In this document: positions 34,201 to 39,500 of the stretch, in pieces | Layout of the letters: every line of letters starts with the position of its first letter | Position numbering within the stretch: the first letter of the stretch is position 1 | NCBI GenBank assembly: GCA_026874595.1 | Contig: CM049320.1 | Span: forward strand, 42,726,714-42,790,713 | DNA: 64,000 nt | From: Sipunculus nudus | Taxonomy: Eukaryota; Annelida; Sipuncula; Golfingiida; Sipunculidae | Direction: 5' to 3' | The notes under the pieces: model-generated | The model's database searches: none | What the model was told of the DNA's origin: nothing | The model's input: the letters and a program-made list of their open reading frames with translations, nothing else | Program-made: the position numbers and the translations under genes

Positions 34201-35958
34201 TGATTGTCACGTTCCTGCCAAAGACTGGTGGTTGACAAGAGACAGCGTTTCCAAATCCACATCTGACTGTCGTATTCTTATTTGGGTCAGAGGAATAATT
34301 TCCAACCAGAGTTTCAAGAACTCTCTCTTCAGCCTCTTTGTACAAGGAAAATAAATATGAAGGGTCAGTTTTGTAATATAATTACTTCCGGATCAAATAC
34401 ACTATGTGTGTTCTTGAAACGCTTTTTACTGAAGAAGTTGAGTAAATAAGGTTGTTTGTTCATTAACTTATTCATTATATTCTTACTAAGAAACTACTGA
34501 AATATTCTACAATTATCATTAAACAGTATTCGAATCATTTGAGGTCACCTCATGGATCACTTACCACTTTTATTATAGTGTGCCAAATCCGTCTCTACTT
34601 TGTGAATTTTGTGCAGACCCTGAAGATCTATGCTTAACCAAGGATAAGCCTCCTCTTTAGTACAGGTGAACCGGTATATGTATGAACAGCTGTAATTCCC
34701 GTCAGCAGCTACTTCAGGAGGACCATGGCTTGACGACCTGCTGCTCAGCATGACGGGTTTGTGTGACGATATGTCTGTAAATACCACATACCAGCATCAT
34801 CATAACTATAAATGTTACGTTATGTGTTTTGTGCCATGCAAGTATTTTTGCAATTTCATCAGAAGAATCATACAGGAAAAATCGGTTTTCCCTTTCAAAC
34901 CTAGTATGTGATATCTATATATCACATTACGCCACAGACGTGTGCGTGTGTATTTTCAGATTCATTGTAAAAAATACAGAGTTAGACAATATATTGGATA
35001 CTTTGAGGGATATCGGAAAAACGATTTTGTGATGGATTCCTCTATTTACCTTTCACTGCAGCTCATCTTATGCTTTTTCAATGATTATCTACGGAATTCA
35101 TGACCAGACCAACCATGGGTGTCCAATATTCTTCAGGATATATACATGTATTCACCGATTTATATTTCACAAAGAAAACCGGATTTAAATGGGAAAATAT
35201 TACGAAATCACTATCGGTAATGTACACAAGGATACTTATTTCATGTGATATGAACACACATAATGATGCTATTGTATGTATATCATATAAATGCTGTGAT
35301 ATATATTGAATATCGCCAAAATATTTACAGTGATATCATTAACAAAAAAAAACAATAACAAATCCAAAGTCAGTGTTGTTAAATCTAAGACAGGCATTAA
35401 AAACAAATATTCATGAAATCTTGGCTTAAGAACATTATTTTATACATATATCATCAAGGGCACAATTAGGTGGGGAACATGTAAACCCCCCATCCGACCC
35501 CGACCCCCAATTTTTCAACAAGGAGGGACAAACCATGTTATGTCCCCCCACCCACCCACTGTTTGCTGATTAAATTAGTGTAATCTTGTCATTATATATA
35601 GACTAAATGCAATTAGTAAAAATTACAAGTTGTTAACAAAAAATGGTTTCCGAGGCAATGGTATTCCCTGTTATTTATTCTCAAATTGCTTCAATGTTGC
35701 TTAAATTGTGATAACAAATTTTAAAAATACCTCCTCGTCCCCCTCCCACGCCCAACCTCCTCAGCCGGAAGTCACACTTGACTGTCGTTATTCCATGAAA
35801 ACACACCCGTAACAAGGGCCCATGTGTGTGAGAGGGCGGGATGTCGGAGTCCCCAAACTGCGCCACCGTATTCATCAATAATCTGTCAATAACTAACCTA
35901 TTAAAGCCTGAGCTGCACTCTGGCTGAGTCCCCAGAGGGTGAGGATGAACAGCAACAT
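937..35958 (-). CDS. Receptor-type tyrosine-protein phosphatase with F-type-lectin and EGF ectodomain (20-exon gene, 3' end open)
   Basis: Twenty minus-strand exons join with GT/AG sites and matching phases into 716 codons without a stop. Order: signal peptide (residues 1-18), F-type-lectin/discoidin-like module (about 21-157), two EGF-like repeats (about 158-248), a Thr/Asp/Gly-rich stalk (about 249-302), one membrane helix (about 309-332), a basic stop-transfer RRKR and a juxtamembrane segment to residue 435, then the PTP domain. In the PTP domain KNRF is at 456-459, NANYIKGY near 484, WPD at 593-595, [10 protein letters not shown] from 626 (nucleophile Cys627, phosphate-binding Arg633) and the Q-loop QTVEQY at 671-676. 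The family removes phosphate from tyrosines at the plasma membrane; the ligand and substrate are unknown. A role in recognition or immunity is only inference from the lectin/EGF modules. A second PTP domain or the stop codon probably lies outside the window. Confidence 0.92.
1201..1349. mobile_element. Small fold-back element (MITE) inside a TA microsatellite
   Basis: CATGTGTAAGGAATCAAAC at 1201-1219 is repeated as its exact reverse complement at 1331-1349. The 149-bp unit is flanked on both sides by (TA)n, which fits insertion at TA with TA duplication as in Tc1/mariner-type MITEs. It has no coding capacity and sits in the intergenic/intronic segment next to exon 20. Confidence 0.7.
1455..1496. 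repeat. (TA)n microsatellite
   Basis: About 42 bp of uninterrupted AT dinucleotides in the last intron, 300 bp from the start of the 83-bp minisatellite. A shorter TA run flanks the fold-back element at 1165-1200. Confidence 0.95.
1785..3968. repeat. 83-bp minisatellite derived from an exon-intron junction, about 26 copies
   Basis: The unit recurs every 83 bp (for example GATAAC at 3446 and 3529). Read on the minus strand, each unit contains about 50 nt copied from the 3' end of exon 19 (CTGTATCTGTGACATGAG, ATCAAAGAACGGGCATGG, TGCAGACTGTG), usually with the donor GTAAGG, and about 33 nt of intron. It lies directly downstream of the authentic donor. Copies differ by scattered substitutions and a few indels. 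Translation beyond the true donor meets a stop within the first repeat. Confidence 0.97.
3969..4104 (-). CDS. Exon 19: PTP domain, P-loop and start of Q-loop
   Basis: Acceptor CATTTACAG/TGCGGG. It encodes [19 protein letters not shown] then [15 protein letters not shown], with the phosphate-binding Arg633 and the family's M-R-x-Q-R-x-x-M-V-Q-T. The donor is GACTGTG/GTAAGA at 3969/3968. About 50 nt of this exon's 3' end, plus the donor and the first intron bases, form the unit of the adjacent 83-bp minisatellite (1785-3968). Confidence 0.95.
4623..4771 (-). CDS. Exon 18: PTP domain, WPD loop and catalytic cysteine
   Basis: Acceptor ATATTTAG/GGCGAA and donor CTGCAG/GTAGGC. It contains [16 protein letters not shown] (general acid Asp595), [15 protein letters not shown], and ends GPTLVHC with the catalytic Cys627. 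The exon ends in phase 2, and the Ser of HCSAG is split across the intron. Confidence 0.95.
5066..5194 (-). CDS. Exon 17: PTP domain, C-x-x-Y-W-P segment
   Basis: Acceptor ATGACAG/GAAGTC and donor GAAAAG/GTACTC, 43 codons in phase 0. EVCKQYWPD followed by [20 protein letters not shown] and IRQIRLEK matches the K-C-x-x-Y-W-P-D and the beta strands before the WPD loop. Confidence 0.93.
5627..5724 (-). CDS. Exon 16: PTP domain, central helix and strand
   Basis: Acceptor TTGTTTAG/GTGCCC and donor GGAAAA/GTCAGT. It encodes [20 protein letters not shown] and then [12 protein letters not shown]. The family's T-x-x-D-F-W-R-M-x-W-E-Q is recognisable, but both tryptophans are replaced (Val, Met). The end, V-M-E-N-G-K, continues into the next exon in phase 0. 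Confidence 0.92.
5978..6014 (-). CDS. Exon 15: PTP domain, short 37-nt exon
   Basis: Acceptor TGTTACAG/GGATAT and donor CACAAG/GTAAGT. It encodes [13 protein letters not shown], the conserved G-Y-x-x-x-x-x-Y-I-A-x-Q-G core. The next residue is Ala where most PTPs have Pro (QGP). Confidence 0.9.
6507..6583 (-). CDS. Exon 14: PTP domain, Y-x-N-A-N-Y-I motif
   Basis: Acceptor GTGTAAAG/ACGACA and donor ATAAAG/GTAAGT. The sequence [11 protein letters not shown] then SYVNANYIK matches the conserved PTP core motif that follows KNRY. Phase 1 to phase 0. Confidence 0.93.
6830..6917 (-). CDS. Exon 13: PTP domain, KNR motif
   Basis: Acceptor CTTTCAG/ACACTC and donor GCCT/GTGAGT. It encodes [20 protein letters not shown] followed by KNRFKNIIA. 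The phosphotyrosine-recognition loop normally reads KNRY; here Phe459 replaces the Tyr that stacks on substrate. An aromatic ring is retained, so substrate binding is probably preserved. Confidence 0.93.
7735..9165 (+). repeat. Diverged tandem duplication of about 700 bp in the intron between exons 12 and 13
   Basis: Blocks recur in the same order: TTTGGGGGTAAT (7753, 8444), CTTTGTCCCC-like (about 7842, 8509), CCCATTCGTAT (7863, 8530), a C-run then CTTCCTTTTGA-like, GAATGTATAAAAA (about 8136, 8848), CACTTCCTTTTGA/TACTTCCTTTTGA (8282, 8992), AATGGGGATTA-type (8340, 9050) and GCGCCTCCTGAAAA (8350, 9155). No open reading frame spans it. Confidence 0.75.
9907..10163 (-). CDS. Exon 12: cytoplasmic juxtamembrane region leading into PTP domain
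   Basis: This 257-nt exon (acceptor ATTTTCAG/GTATCC, donor TATGAA/GTAAGG) encodes residues 350-435. The first about 50 residues are low-conservation linker. The C-terminal part, VNPYANLD then [20 protein letters not shown], matches the usual helix before an RPTP catalytic domain (V-x-x-L-x-x-Y-I-x-x-K-x-x-x-x-x-F-x-x-E-Y). The exon ends in phase 0. The Tyr in NPYANLD is a plausible phosphorylation or adaptor site (inference). Confidence 0.9.
11706..11746 (-). CDS. Exon 11: stop-transfer and start of juxtamembrane segment (41 nt)
   Basis: Acceptor GTTTCAG/AAGAAA and donor GAATG/GTAGGT. It encodes [14 protein letters not shown]. The basic cluster directly after the helix fits a cytoplasmic stop-transfer signal and fixes type I topology. 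Confidence 0.82.
12116..12218 (-). CDS. Exon 10: transmembrane segment
   Basis: Acceptor CATTTCAG/GTGACA and donor TGGAG/GTATAT. It encodes GDSGGIDH and then a hydrophobic run, [20 protein letters not shown] followed by VTCLCWR. This is a single helix of about 24 residues, with cysteines on the cytoplasmic side that could be palmitoylated. The exon enters in phase 1 and leaves in phase 2. Confidence 0.9.
12624..12665 (-). CDS. Exon 9: stalk micro-exon 4 (42 nt)
   Basis: Acceptor AATTTCAG/CCGGCC and donor ATCCTG/GTAACG. Phase 1-1, encoding [14 protein letters not shown]. It carries an N-x-T glycosylation sequon (NVT). It is the last of the four repeats before the membrane exon. Confidence 0.78.
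13353..13394 (-). CDS. Exon 8: stalk micro-exon 3 (42 nt)
   Basis: Acceptor GTTTCAG/GAGATC and donor ACACAG/GTAACA. Phase 1-1, encoding [14 protein letters not shown]. It is acidic and Thr-rich, as expected for a flexible, possibly O-glycosylated stalk. Confidence 0.78.
13817..13849 (-). CDS. Exon 7: stalk micro-exon 2 (33 nt)
   Basis: Acceptor GTTTTTCAG/GAAGCC and donor ATACAG/GTATAT. Phase 1-1, encoding [11 protein letters not shown]. The G-x-x-E-x-x-V-x pattern matches the other stalk micro-exons, though it is three codons shorter. Confidence 0.76.
13985..14052 (-). pseudogene. EGF exon fossil B (broken)
   Basis: On the minus strand the segment reads [14 protein letters not shown], matching the start of an EGF repeat of the MEGF type. 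The acceptor that is intact in the other fossil (TACCAG/GATGCC) is changed here to TACCACGATGCC, and an in-frame TAG follows within 10 codons. It lies between stalk micro-exons 1 and 2 of the phosphatase gene. It is interpreted as a decayed duplicate EGF exon. Confidence 0.65.
14935..14976 (-). CDS. Exon 6: stalk micro-exon 1 (42 nt)
   Basis: Acceptor TTTTCAG/GCAGAT and donor ATCCAG/GTAACT. Phase 1 on both sides, encoding [13 protein letters not shown]. It belongs to a set of four related micro-exons between the EGF repeats and the membrane helix. It can be skipped without changing frame. Confidence 0.78.
15453..16290 (+). mobile_element. Solo LTR of a Gypsy-type retrotransposon
   Basis: The 838-bp segment runs from TGTTACA to TTCCGTTACA, is flanked by the direct repeat AAAT (15449-15452 and 16291-16294) and has no internal coding region. 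It is homologous along its length to the LTR at 44449-45342: shared blocks include CCGATAATTGC, TTCAGTTTGCCT, CTTCACTTTTGGATTACAAC and TTTATTCATTCCCCTAGA. It lies in the long intron between exons 5 and 6, opposite in orientation to the gene. Confidence 0.82.
17272..19284 (+). mobile_element. Non-autonomous hAT-like DNA transposon, 2.0 kb
   Basis: The left end CAGGGGCGTAGATAG and the right end, whose complement reads CAGTGGCGTAGACAG, form terminal inverted repeats with the CAG-N-GGCG start typical of hAT elements. Flanking 8-bp duplications are TCATTTTA (17264-17271) and TCATTTAA (19285-19292). Both ends continue into G-rich subterminal sequence. The interior is AT-rich, without a transposase frame, and ends in long TA microsatellites (19110-19245). 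Confidence 0.82.
19110..19245. repeat. Compound (TA)n microsatellite
   Basis: Two long TA runs separated by a short TATGTATATG/CACACGCATT interruption. They lie inside the right end of the hAT-like element. Apparent Tyr-Ile repeat frames on both strands are artefacts of the dinucleotide repeat. Confidence 0.95.
20040..20640. repeat. Diverged tandem repeats, about 200-230 bp, with AAGATGGCCGCC
   Basis: Repeated landmarks: TTTCATTTCCAACTAACATT near 20161, GTCATTCCGATTTGACTAT-type near 20335 and TGTCATTTCTAACTAACGTT near 20505, each followed by an ATTCATATGG-like block and GGTAAAAGTCAA-type tails. This is noncoding repeat DNA inside the exon 5-6 intron. Confidence 0.55.
20683..21073 (+). pseudogene. 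CR1/L2-like non-LTR retrotransposon, C-terminal end of reverse transcriptase
   Basis: The plus strand reads [20 protein letters not shown] then [19 protein letters not shown] and later [11 protein letters not shown]. This is the conserved tail of CR1/jockey-type reverse transcriptases (A-A-R-L-x-x-G-x-x-K-x-D-x-I-T-P-V-L-x-x-L-H-W-L-P-V). Stops and frame breaks follow. Only the last about 130 residues are present, as expected for a 5'-truncated insertion. Confidence 0.85.
22565..23306 (+). mobile_element. Pearl-like (Helitron-related) element with 181-bp tandem core and terminal hairpin
   Basis: Four tandem copies begin GGTCAAAAGTAGGTCAAC or close variants at 22568, 22749, 22929 and 23111 (periods 180-182 bp). 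They are followed by a unique tail, GGAATGACGGAAGGACGGAC, and a hairpin at 23274-23304 with stems TATGCCCTGGCCAC and GTGGCCGGGGCATA (one mismatch). A tandem core with a hairpin-bearing tail is the plan of bivalve pearl/non-autonomous Helitron elements. The left boundary is unclear. Confidence 0.65.
23836..24266 (+). repeat. Three tandem copies of a 144-bp unit
   Basis: GGCAAGTCAAGGGTGAACC recurs at 23862, 24006 and 24150, exactly 144 bp apart, with very few differences, so the duplication is recent. On the gene's strand each copy contains the donor-like CTCTG/GTGAGTACC, but no convincing acceptor or coding frame was found. Confidence 0.93.
24264..24709 (+). repeat. Two tandem copies of a 224-bp unit
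   Basis: CACATCTTAAAGTAAAAGT begins at 24268 and 24492. The copies remain over 90 percent alike to GTTGCTCATGCTCATGC. The unit follows directly on the three 144-bp copies. It is intronic and noncoding. Confidence 0.93.
24828..24963 (+). mobile_element. hAT-like CAGGGGCGGATCC repeat, truncated
   Basis: It begins CAGGGGCGGATCCAACCC and is similar to the copy at 56693 through AAACCTA, GGTTTTCAGGTC and GCAAAATTTTGTC. The right terminus is missing. It is a member of a dispersed palindromic MITE family. Confidence 0.55.
25430..26510 (+). repeat. Two diverged copies of an intronic unit, about 850 bp apart
   Basis: TTATGCCTCAGTTTCATGGC at 25454 and CTTATGTCTTAGTTTCGTGACC-like sequence at 26279 introduce similar series: CCTTTGAT-ACCTG, a TTATTGTTTTG/TTATTATTTTG block, TTTCCT-CTCTA and AGCATTCT. 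No frame is conserved between them. Confidence 0.5.
27144..27272 (-). CDS. Exon 5: EGF-like repeat 2
   Basis: A symmetric phase 1-1 exon of 129 nt. It encodes [20 protein letters not shown], then [20 protein letters not shown] and CQT, a close paralogue of exon 4 with the same donor context (ACAC/GTGAGT). Exon 4 lies 5.6 kb upstream, with an EGF exon fossil (27371-27446) between them, immediately 5' of this exon. Confidence 0.92.
27329..27368 (+). mobile_element. hAT-like MITE tip with poly-G
   Basis: CAGGAGCGGATACAGGAATT followed by a run of about 14 G. This is the left tip of the same dispersed family seen at 24828 and 56693. It abuts and interrupts EGF fossil A. Confidence 0.55.
27371..27446 (-). 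pseudogene. EGF exon fossil A, truncated by a poly-G/hAT-like tip
   Basis: After the acceptor AATACCAG/GATGCC the minus strand reads [18 protein letters not shown] then NDICD, a good EGF half-repeat in the correct phase 1. It ends abruptly at a G-run belonging to a CAGGAGCGGATACAGG-type transposon tip (27329-27368). The second half and the donor are missing. It lies about 100 bp upstream, in gene orientation, of functional EGF exon 5. Confidence 0.72.
28430..30650. repeat. Mixed direct and inverted array of a 290-340 bp TGGCGCC repeat
   Basis: The landmark CTAATTTCAG recurs at 28741, 29032, 29361 and (as CTAATTTTAG) 29704 in plus orientation. From about 29810 to 30640, and at 28440-28660, the same unit appears inverted (TTCATCAGTTCCTGCAGACT, GGCGCCACCT, AAACCTGAAATTAGGTC-like). 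The junction near 29810 joins opposite orientations and makes a large imperfect palindrome. Related units are at 1-760 and 60540-60960. Confidence 0.8.
31010..31335 (+). repeat. GAGTCC-bounded dispersed repeat, copy 1
   Basis: GTCGAGTCCACACTATCCGA on the left, CCTTTACTTGAATATTTAG in the middle and CCCTCGAGTCCAAGTCC on the right. It is homologous to 33075-33425. It lies in the intron between exons 4 and 5. Confidence 0.6.
32876..33019 (-). CDS. Exon 4: EGF-like repeat 1
   Basis: A symmetric phase 1-1 exon of 144 nt (TTTTACCAG acceptor, ACAC/GTGAGT donor). It encodes [18 protein letters not shown] followed by [20 protein letters not shown] and NQCET. Eight cysteines in the C-x6-W/Y-G-x2-C spacing mark the MEGF/Scavenger-receptor-F type of EGF repeat common in molluscan receptors. 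Such repeats usually mediate extracellular protein contacts. Confidence 0.92.
33075..33425 (+). repeat. GAGTCC-bounded dispersed repeat, copy 2
   Basis: Same plan as 31010-31335: GAGTCCTTGAGGTTCGAGTCC, CCTTTACTTGAATAACGC, then repeated GAGTCC motifs ending GGGACTCGAGTCC. It lies in the intron between exons 3 and 4. A fragment of the same family is at 50272-50375. Confidence 0.6.
33530..33590 (+). other. Possible tRNA-derived SINE head
   Basis: GCCGGCAAACGACCAGCAAT, then GGAAGGCCATGGGTTCGATT and CC. The GGTTCGATTCC core fits a pol III B box and the spacing resembles tRNA-related SINE heads. It does not fold into a convincing intact tRNA, and no A box of good quality or tail boundary was found. 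Confidence 0.4.
34135..34335 (-). CDS. Exon 3: second part of F-type-lectin/discoidin-like module
   Basis: The exon begins after CAAAG and encodes residues 91-157, including [20 protein letters not shown] and the closing strand [11 protein letters not shown], which matches the family's usual L-x-L-C-E-V-x-V-x-G ending. The donor is ambiguous: CAAGAG/GTACGT at 34135 or GACAG/GTACAA at 34144. Both keep phase 1 and differ by three residues, so NAG-like alternative usage is possible. Confidence 0.87.
34565..34774 (-). CDS. Exon 2: first part of F-type-lectin/discoidin-like module
   Basis: This 210-nt exon starts after TTTACAG and ends at AAAAGTG/GTAAGTG, phase 1 on both sides. It encodes residues 21-90 with fold hallmarks of the fucolectin/galactose-binding-like family: [10 protein letters not shown], an A-D-G-N motif, a Cys pair and [17 protein letters not shown] (beta strands of the jelly roll). 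The sugar-binding signature usual in fucose-binding members (R-x-D and the following Cys-Cys) is absent: the corresponding stretch reads ETDLAHYN. Fucose binding is therefore doubtful. Confidence 0.88.
35898..35958 (-). CDS. Exon 1: start codon and signal peptide
   Basis: ATG is at 35958-35956 and encodes [18 protein letters not shown], a classical hydrophobic signal peptide with small residues (A-x-A) before the likely cleavage site. The exon ends AATAG/GTTAGT in phase 1 and joins exon 2 in frame. The same frame is open upstream through the 15-bp minisatellite, with further ATGs, so the start was chosen because it gives a clean signal peptide. Any 5' UTR exon or promoter is not identifiable. 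Confidence 0.8.
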
Positions 35959-36009
35959 AGTGAGTGGAGGGAGTTTCCCGTTCAAAGTGATTATAGTCAA
36001 AAAGTAACT

Positions 36010-36590
36010 GGCTGTGACGATACTCCACTGTAAATAACACCATTGTAAATAACATACTGTAAATAACACAATTGTAAATAACACTCCTGTAAATAACAAC
36101 ACTGAAAAATAACAACACTGTAAAAAACACCGAAAATAACACCATTATTAATACCCCAATTTTAAATAACACTACGGTTAATAACACCACGGTAAATAAC
36201 ACCACAGGAAATAACACCACAGTAAAATAATTCATCTGTAAATAATACAACGGTAAATAACTCCACTGTGAATAACACCACTGTAAATAACAATTCTTTA
36301 AATAACATCACAGTAAATAACACCATTTTAAATAACACCACTGAAAATAACACCATTTTAGATAACACCACGGTTAATAACACTATGGTATATATTATTA
36401 CGGTAAAATACACCATCCATTGTAAATAACACCACGGTTAATTACACCACAGTAAGTAACACCACGACAAATAACAAACAACACGGTAAATAACACCACG
36501 GTAAATAACACCACTGTGAATCACCACTGTACATAACACAACGGTAAATAATTCCACTGTGAATAACATCACTGTAAGTATCATAACAGA
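36010..36590. repeat. 15-bp minisatellite upstream of the phosphatase start codon
   Basis: Degenerate units of AAATAACACCACGGT-type sequence, close to 15 bp each, fill about 580 bp and end about 50 bp upstream of the ATG at 35958. Because 15 is a multiple of three, long open frames with V-L-F-T-V-type repeats result. These are judged artefacts. The array occupies the place where a proximal promoter or 5' UTR would be. Confidence 0.88.
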
Positions 36591-36599
36591 CACATGCAG

Positions 36600-37044
36600 A
36601 CAAGTGAGCTGTAACAATAAAATGGTATGGCATGTTACAGGAGGCGTACACTTCCACTGCAGTTAAACTGAGACGAGGTCTACATCTAAATGTTAGATAT
36701 CAATCAAAAGGTGGTTAACATATGCATATTAAAATCGAACGTAAGATACATTATAAGTCCCTGGCCAATGGAATATTCAAACCTTCGGCATCAATGCGTG
36801 CAGAATAGTAACCAACATAATTAGTTCGTTTCTAACACTAATTACGATAAACGATTTTCTTACTTAATGATAACTTGTCTAAGAAAAATTTCATACATAG
36901 GAAGTTACATCTACGTGTAAAGCACAGCGCTGCAAAGCAAAGCTGGAAAAAAGTCAACTTCCCCCGCTTTGAAGCACCGCAAAAATGCCCAGCCATTTAT
37001 TAATTATAGTATTTGCAGCGCTGCACAGCGTTCGGTGTGGCCGG
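36600..37044. other. Gene-free segment with GCAGCGCTGCA inverted motifs
   Basis: No gene seen. CACAGCGCTGCAAAGC at about 36923 and GCAGCGCTGCACAGCG at about 37016 form an imperfect inverted pair next to the 37045 element. It may be an older MITE interrupted by it. Confidence 0.35.
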
Positions 37045-38104
37045 GTCTTAAGTTTGGGTTATCACGGTGCACGCGAACGATACGCGAATGATTTGTCGAA
37101 AAAATGGCAAAGTCCAATTCGGAGAAGATTTTCTCTGAATGTATACCGATAATCGAGCCTTAACCCGGTCTTGCGCAGTTTGTGCGAAATTCTCACAACG
37201 TATACGTGCGAATGTCGTGTGTAGCGTGGCCAGTCCACAAACACGAAGAACACGCGACTAAAATACAAACAGCACGAATGTCGCACGAATTTCGGGCAAC
37301 ATTTGTGCGGACATTTCGCGACACATGCAAACTCTTTGCACATATTTCGCGAATAACGAACGTCCTACGACATTCGTGCGACATTTGTACATTTGTCGCG
37401 CGATTATCTTGCGACCGGCGATCTTACCGATACTTGGGCAGTATATATAAATGGCAGGGAATGCACTGAAGTGCACTGCCGGCAGCAGTTCTTGTCCAGA
37501 GGTCAGTGGTGACCAGAAGATGGACCAGCAAGCTCTCAGACATGTATGAAGAGGAAGCTTTTATTATTGAATAGGAAGCGAATAACGAACGCGGTGCGAC
37601 ATTCATATGACATTCGTACATATGTCGCGCGGTTATCTTGCGACCAACTTGAAATTCTCGCGTTTGCTTCTCTCGTGAAGACACCTGTTCTCAGGAAATG
37701 CACGAACAGATCGTAAAATGATCGGATGAACTTCGATGTTTACGCGAGACATGCGCCAGGCAGCCTCCAAATTGTCGGAATCTGTTTATGGTTTCACGAA
37801 GATTCACGCACGTCGTGAGAATGTCGGGCGCATATGACGAAGGTTTTCATACACTTTCGAGAGATAATCACGAACATATCACGACCCGGAATGCGGGAAA
37901 CGTTCGTAAGAAATTTCAAACTTTTTTGTTAAAATTCCCGCCGAACAAAATGCGACCCCCGAGAACAATTGACGACGCATCCGAACCCCCGCGCATGATT
38001 GGCAAACTTTTTGAACATAAAATACGAATGTTAGACTTTGCCATTTTTCGACATTTGCGTCCTTTGTAATAATTCGTGTGCCCCGTGAAAACCCCACTTA
38101 AGAC
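37045..38104. mobile_element. Terminal-inverted-repeat DNA transposon derivative, 1.06 kb
   Basis: About 70-bp inverted ends lie at 37045-37114 and 38034-38104: GTCTTAAGTTTGGGTTATCA and complement GTCTTAAGTGGGGTTTTCAC, converging to ATGGCAAAGTC on both sides. TTAA at each end could be a TTAA target duplication. The interior has CpG-rich direct repeats (GCGAATAACGAACG at about 37355 and 37578, TGTCGCGCG-TTATCTTGCGACC at about 37396 and 37625). They bracket a TATATAAATGG box and a short ATG frame. This looks like an internally deleted element; the superfamily is unsure (piggyBac- or Harbinger-like). Confidence 0.75.
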
Positions 38105-39500
38105 AGCCATCCCCTTTCACCATAATGGACTAACCCACTATCATCTTCCTATGAGGATAAAATAGTCTCCAGCAGAGATCAGGGACATCATTTATTCCAT
38201 AAGTGGAAACAGGGTTAGGAGCCTCTTCCGGGTGCCACCCTACGACATCGGATAAGTTAAGTAAGATTGGTAACTTTGCCCCCAGCATGCTTTGAATGAA
38301 ATAGTCTCAGGCTATTGATTCACCAAACAGGATACACTTGCCTGTTAGGGAATTTCGGGCAGGTTATTCGATTAAGTTCAGTACATTATAGGATTTAGCA
38401 TTGGGACTTGCAGTATAGCGTGTTTCGGCTTAATAATGACATTTTTTTCTAAATTGGGAAAGATCGTGGGGCCATTTTGATGATGTAAAACTAAATGTCT
38501 GTGTTGTTATATTTTATCTATGGGAGAAAAACCACGCAAGGTCTCGTTGCCTTCTTGAAATTATAAACCATGATTATAATACAAACACCTCTCGATACGA
38601 TCGAGGTCAGGACTCGAGCAGGACTACCATTAAGAAAGGTTCTATCAGTATATAATTAAACTGCCTGACAGTCGATTTGTGACATCTCATATAGTATGCA
38701 TAGTCTTTGTCGTTAAAACATTTCAATCCACTACGTAACATCTTTACATTCCCCTGGCCTGGCTTACTCTGGCTACATAAACTACATAAAAGAGGAGATG
38801 GAATTATAAACAAACACACACACAATATGCTTATTATTCCGTATACGCGAACGTCCCAAGTAATATAAATCTTAATATTTTGAAGCACTATACCTCCACA
38901 TTATCCCTGGATCGCAGTGATAGTTTAATAACTGACTTTTACCCCGACTCCTCTTACAGACTGACCAGCATTCTCATCCACATGTATTAACTCTGGGCGA
39001 GTCGGACGTTATGTGCATTGTATGATCAATGAGGAAATAAACACCACAGATGTCTGAATGGGAAGGCCAGAAGCTGACACACACGTTCAGGCGTAACCTC
39101 CCTGTAGGACAAGCCTCTCGCCATGCTCTGCTGAACACCGTGAACACTAACAAGTGGAGGGTGACGGGCCATTATGCTATTTATAAATATCTCGCTGGTA
39201 TACAGCAAATTACCAGACACGGGATTAGTCATACACACAATTCAGTGTGATGCTGCGAGGATGCAAGCCCTGATGTGATACCTCCGACGACAGGAATCCG
39301 AATTTTTGTGTGCATGGATGACTTAGAATTTCAGGCAGTTTACAAAGTCACCGATTTTACACATTGACTGTAACATTGACTATTTATAATGGAGCTTTCA
39401 CAAAACCCCGTTTATCTGACTTTAGGCTCGTTCTAATCTTTTCGTTTATTTCTTTTCATCCGTTTGAATTTGGATAATTTATCGTGAACTTCAATGGTCA
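38105..39500. other. Gene-free stretch
   Basis: No recognisable gene, domain or well-bounded repeat. Short open frames here lack homology cues and splice context. Confidence 0.5.

Noticed and set aside
35681-36416. Long minus-strand open frames with V-L-F-T-V repeats
   Set aside because: They arise from a 15-bp minisatellite whose length is a multiple of three; no domain, splice or codon signal supports a protein.
37062-37684. Several overlapping frames rich in Cys, Arg and His on both strands
   Set aside because: They fall inside the CpG-rich TIR element and follow its direct repeats; they do not resemble a transposase.
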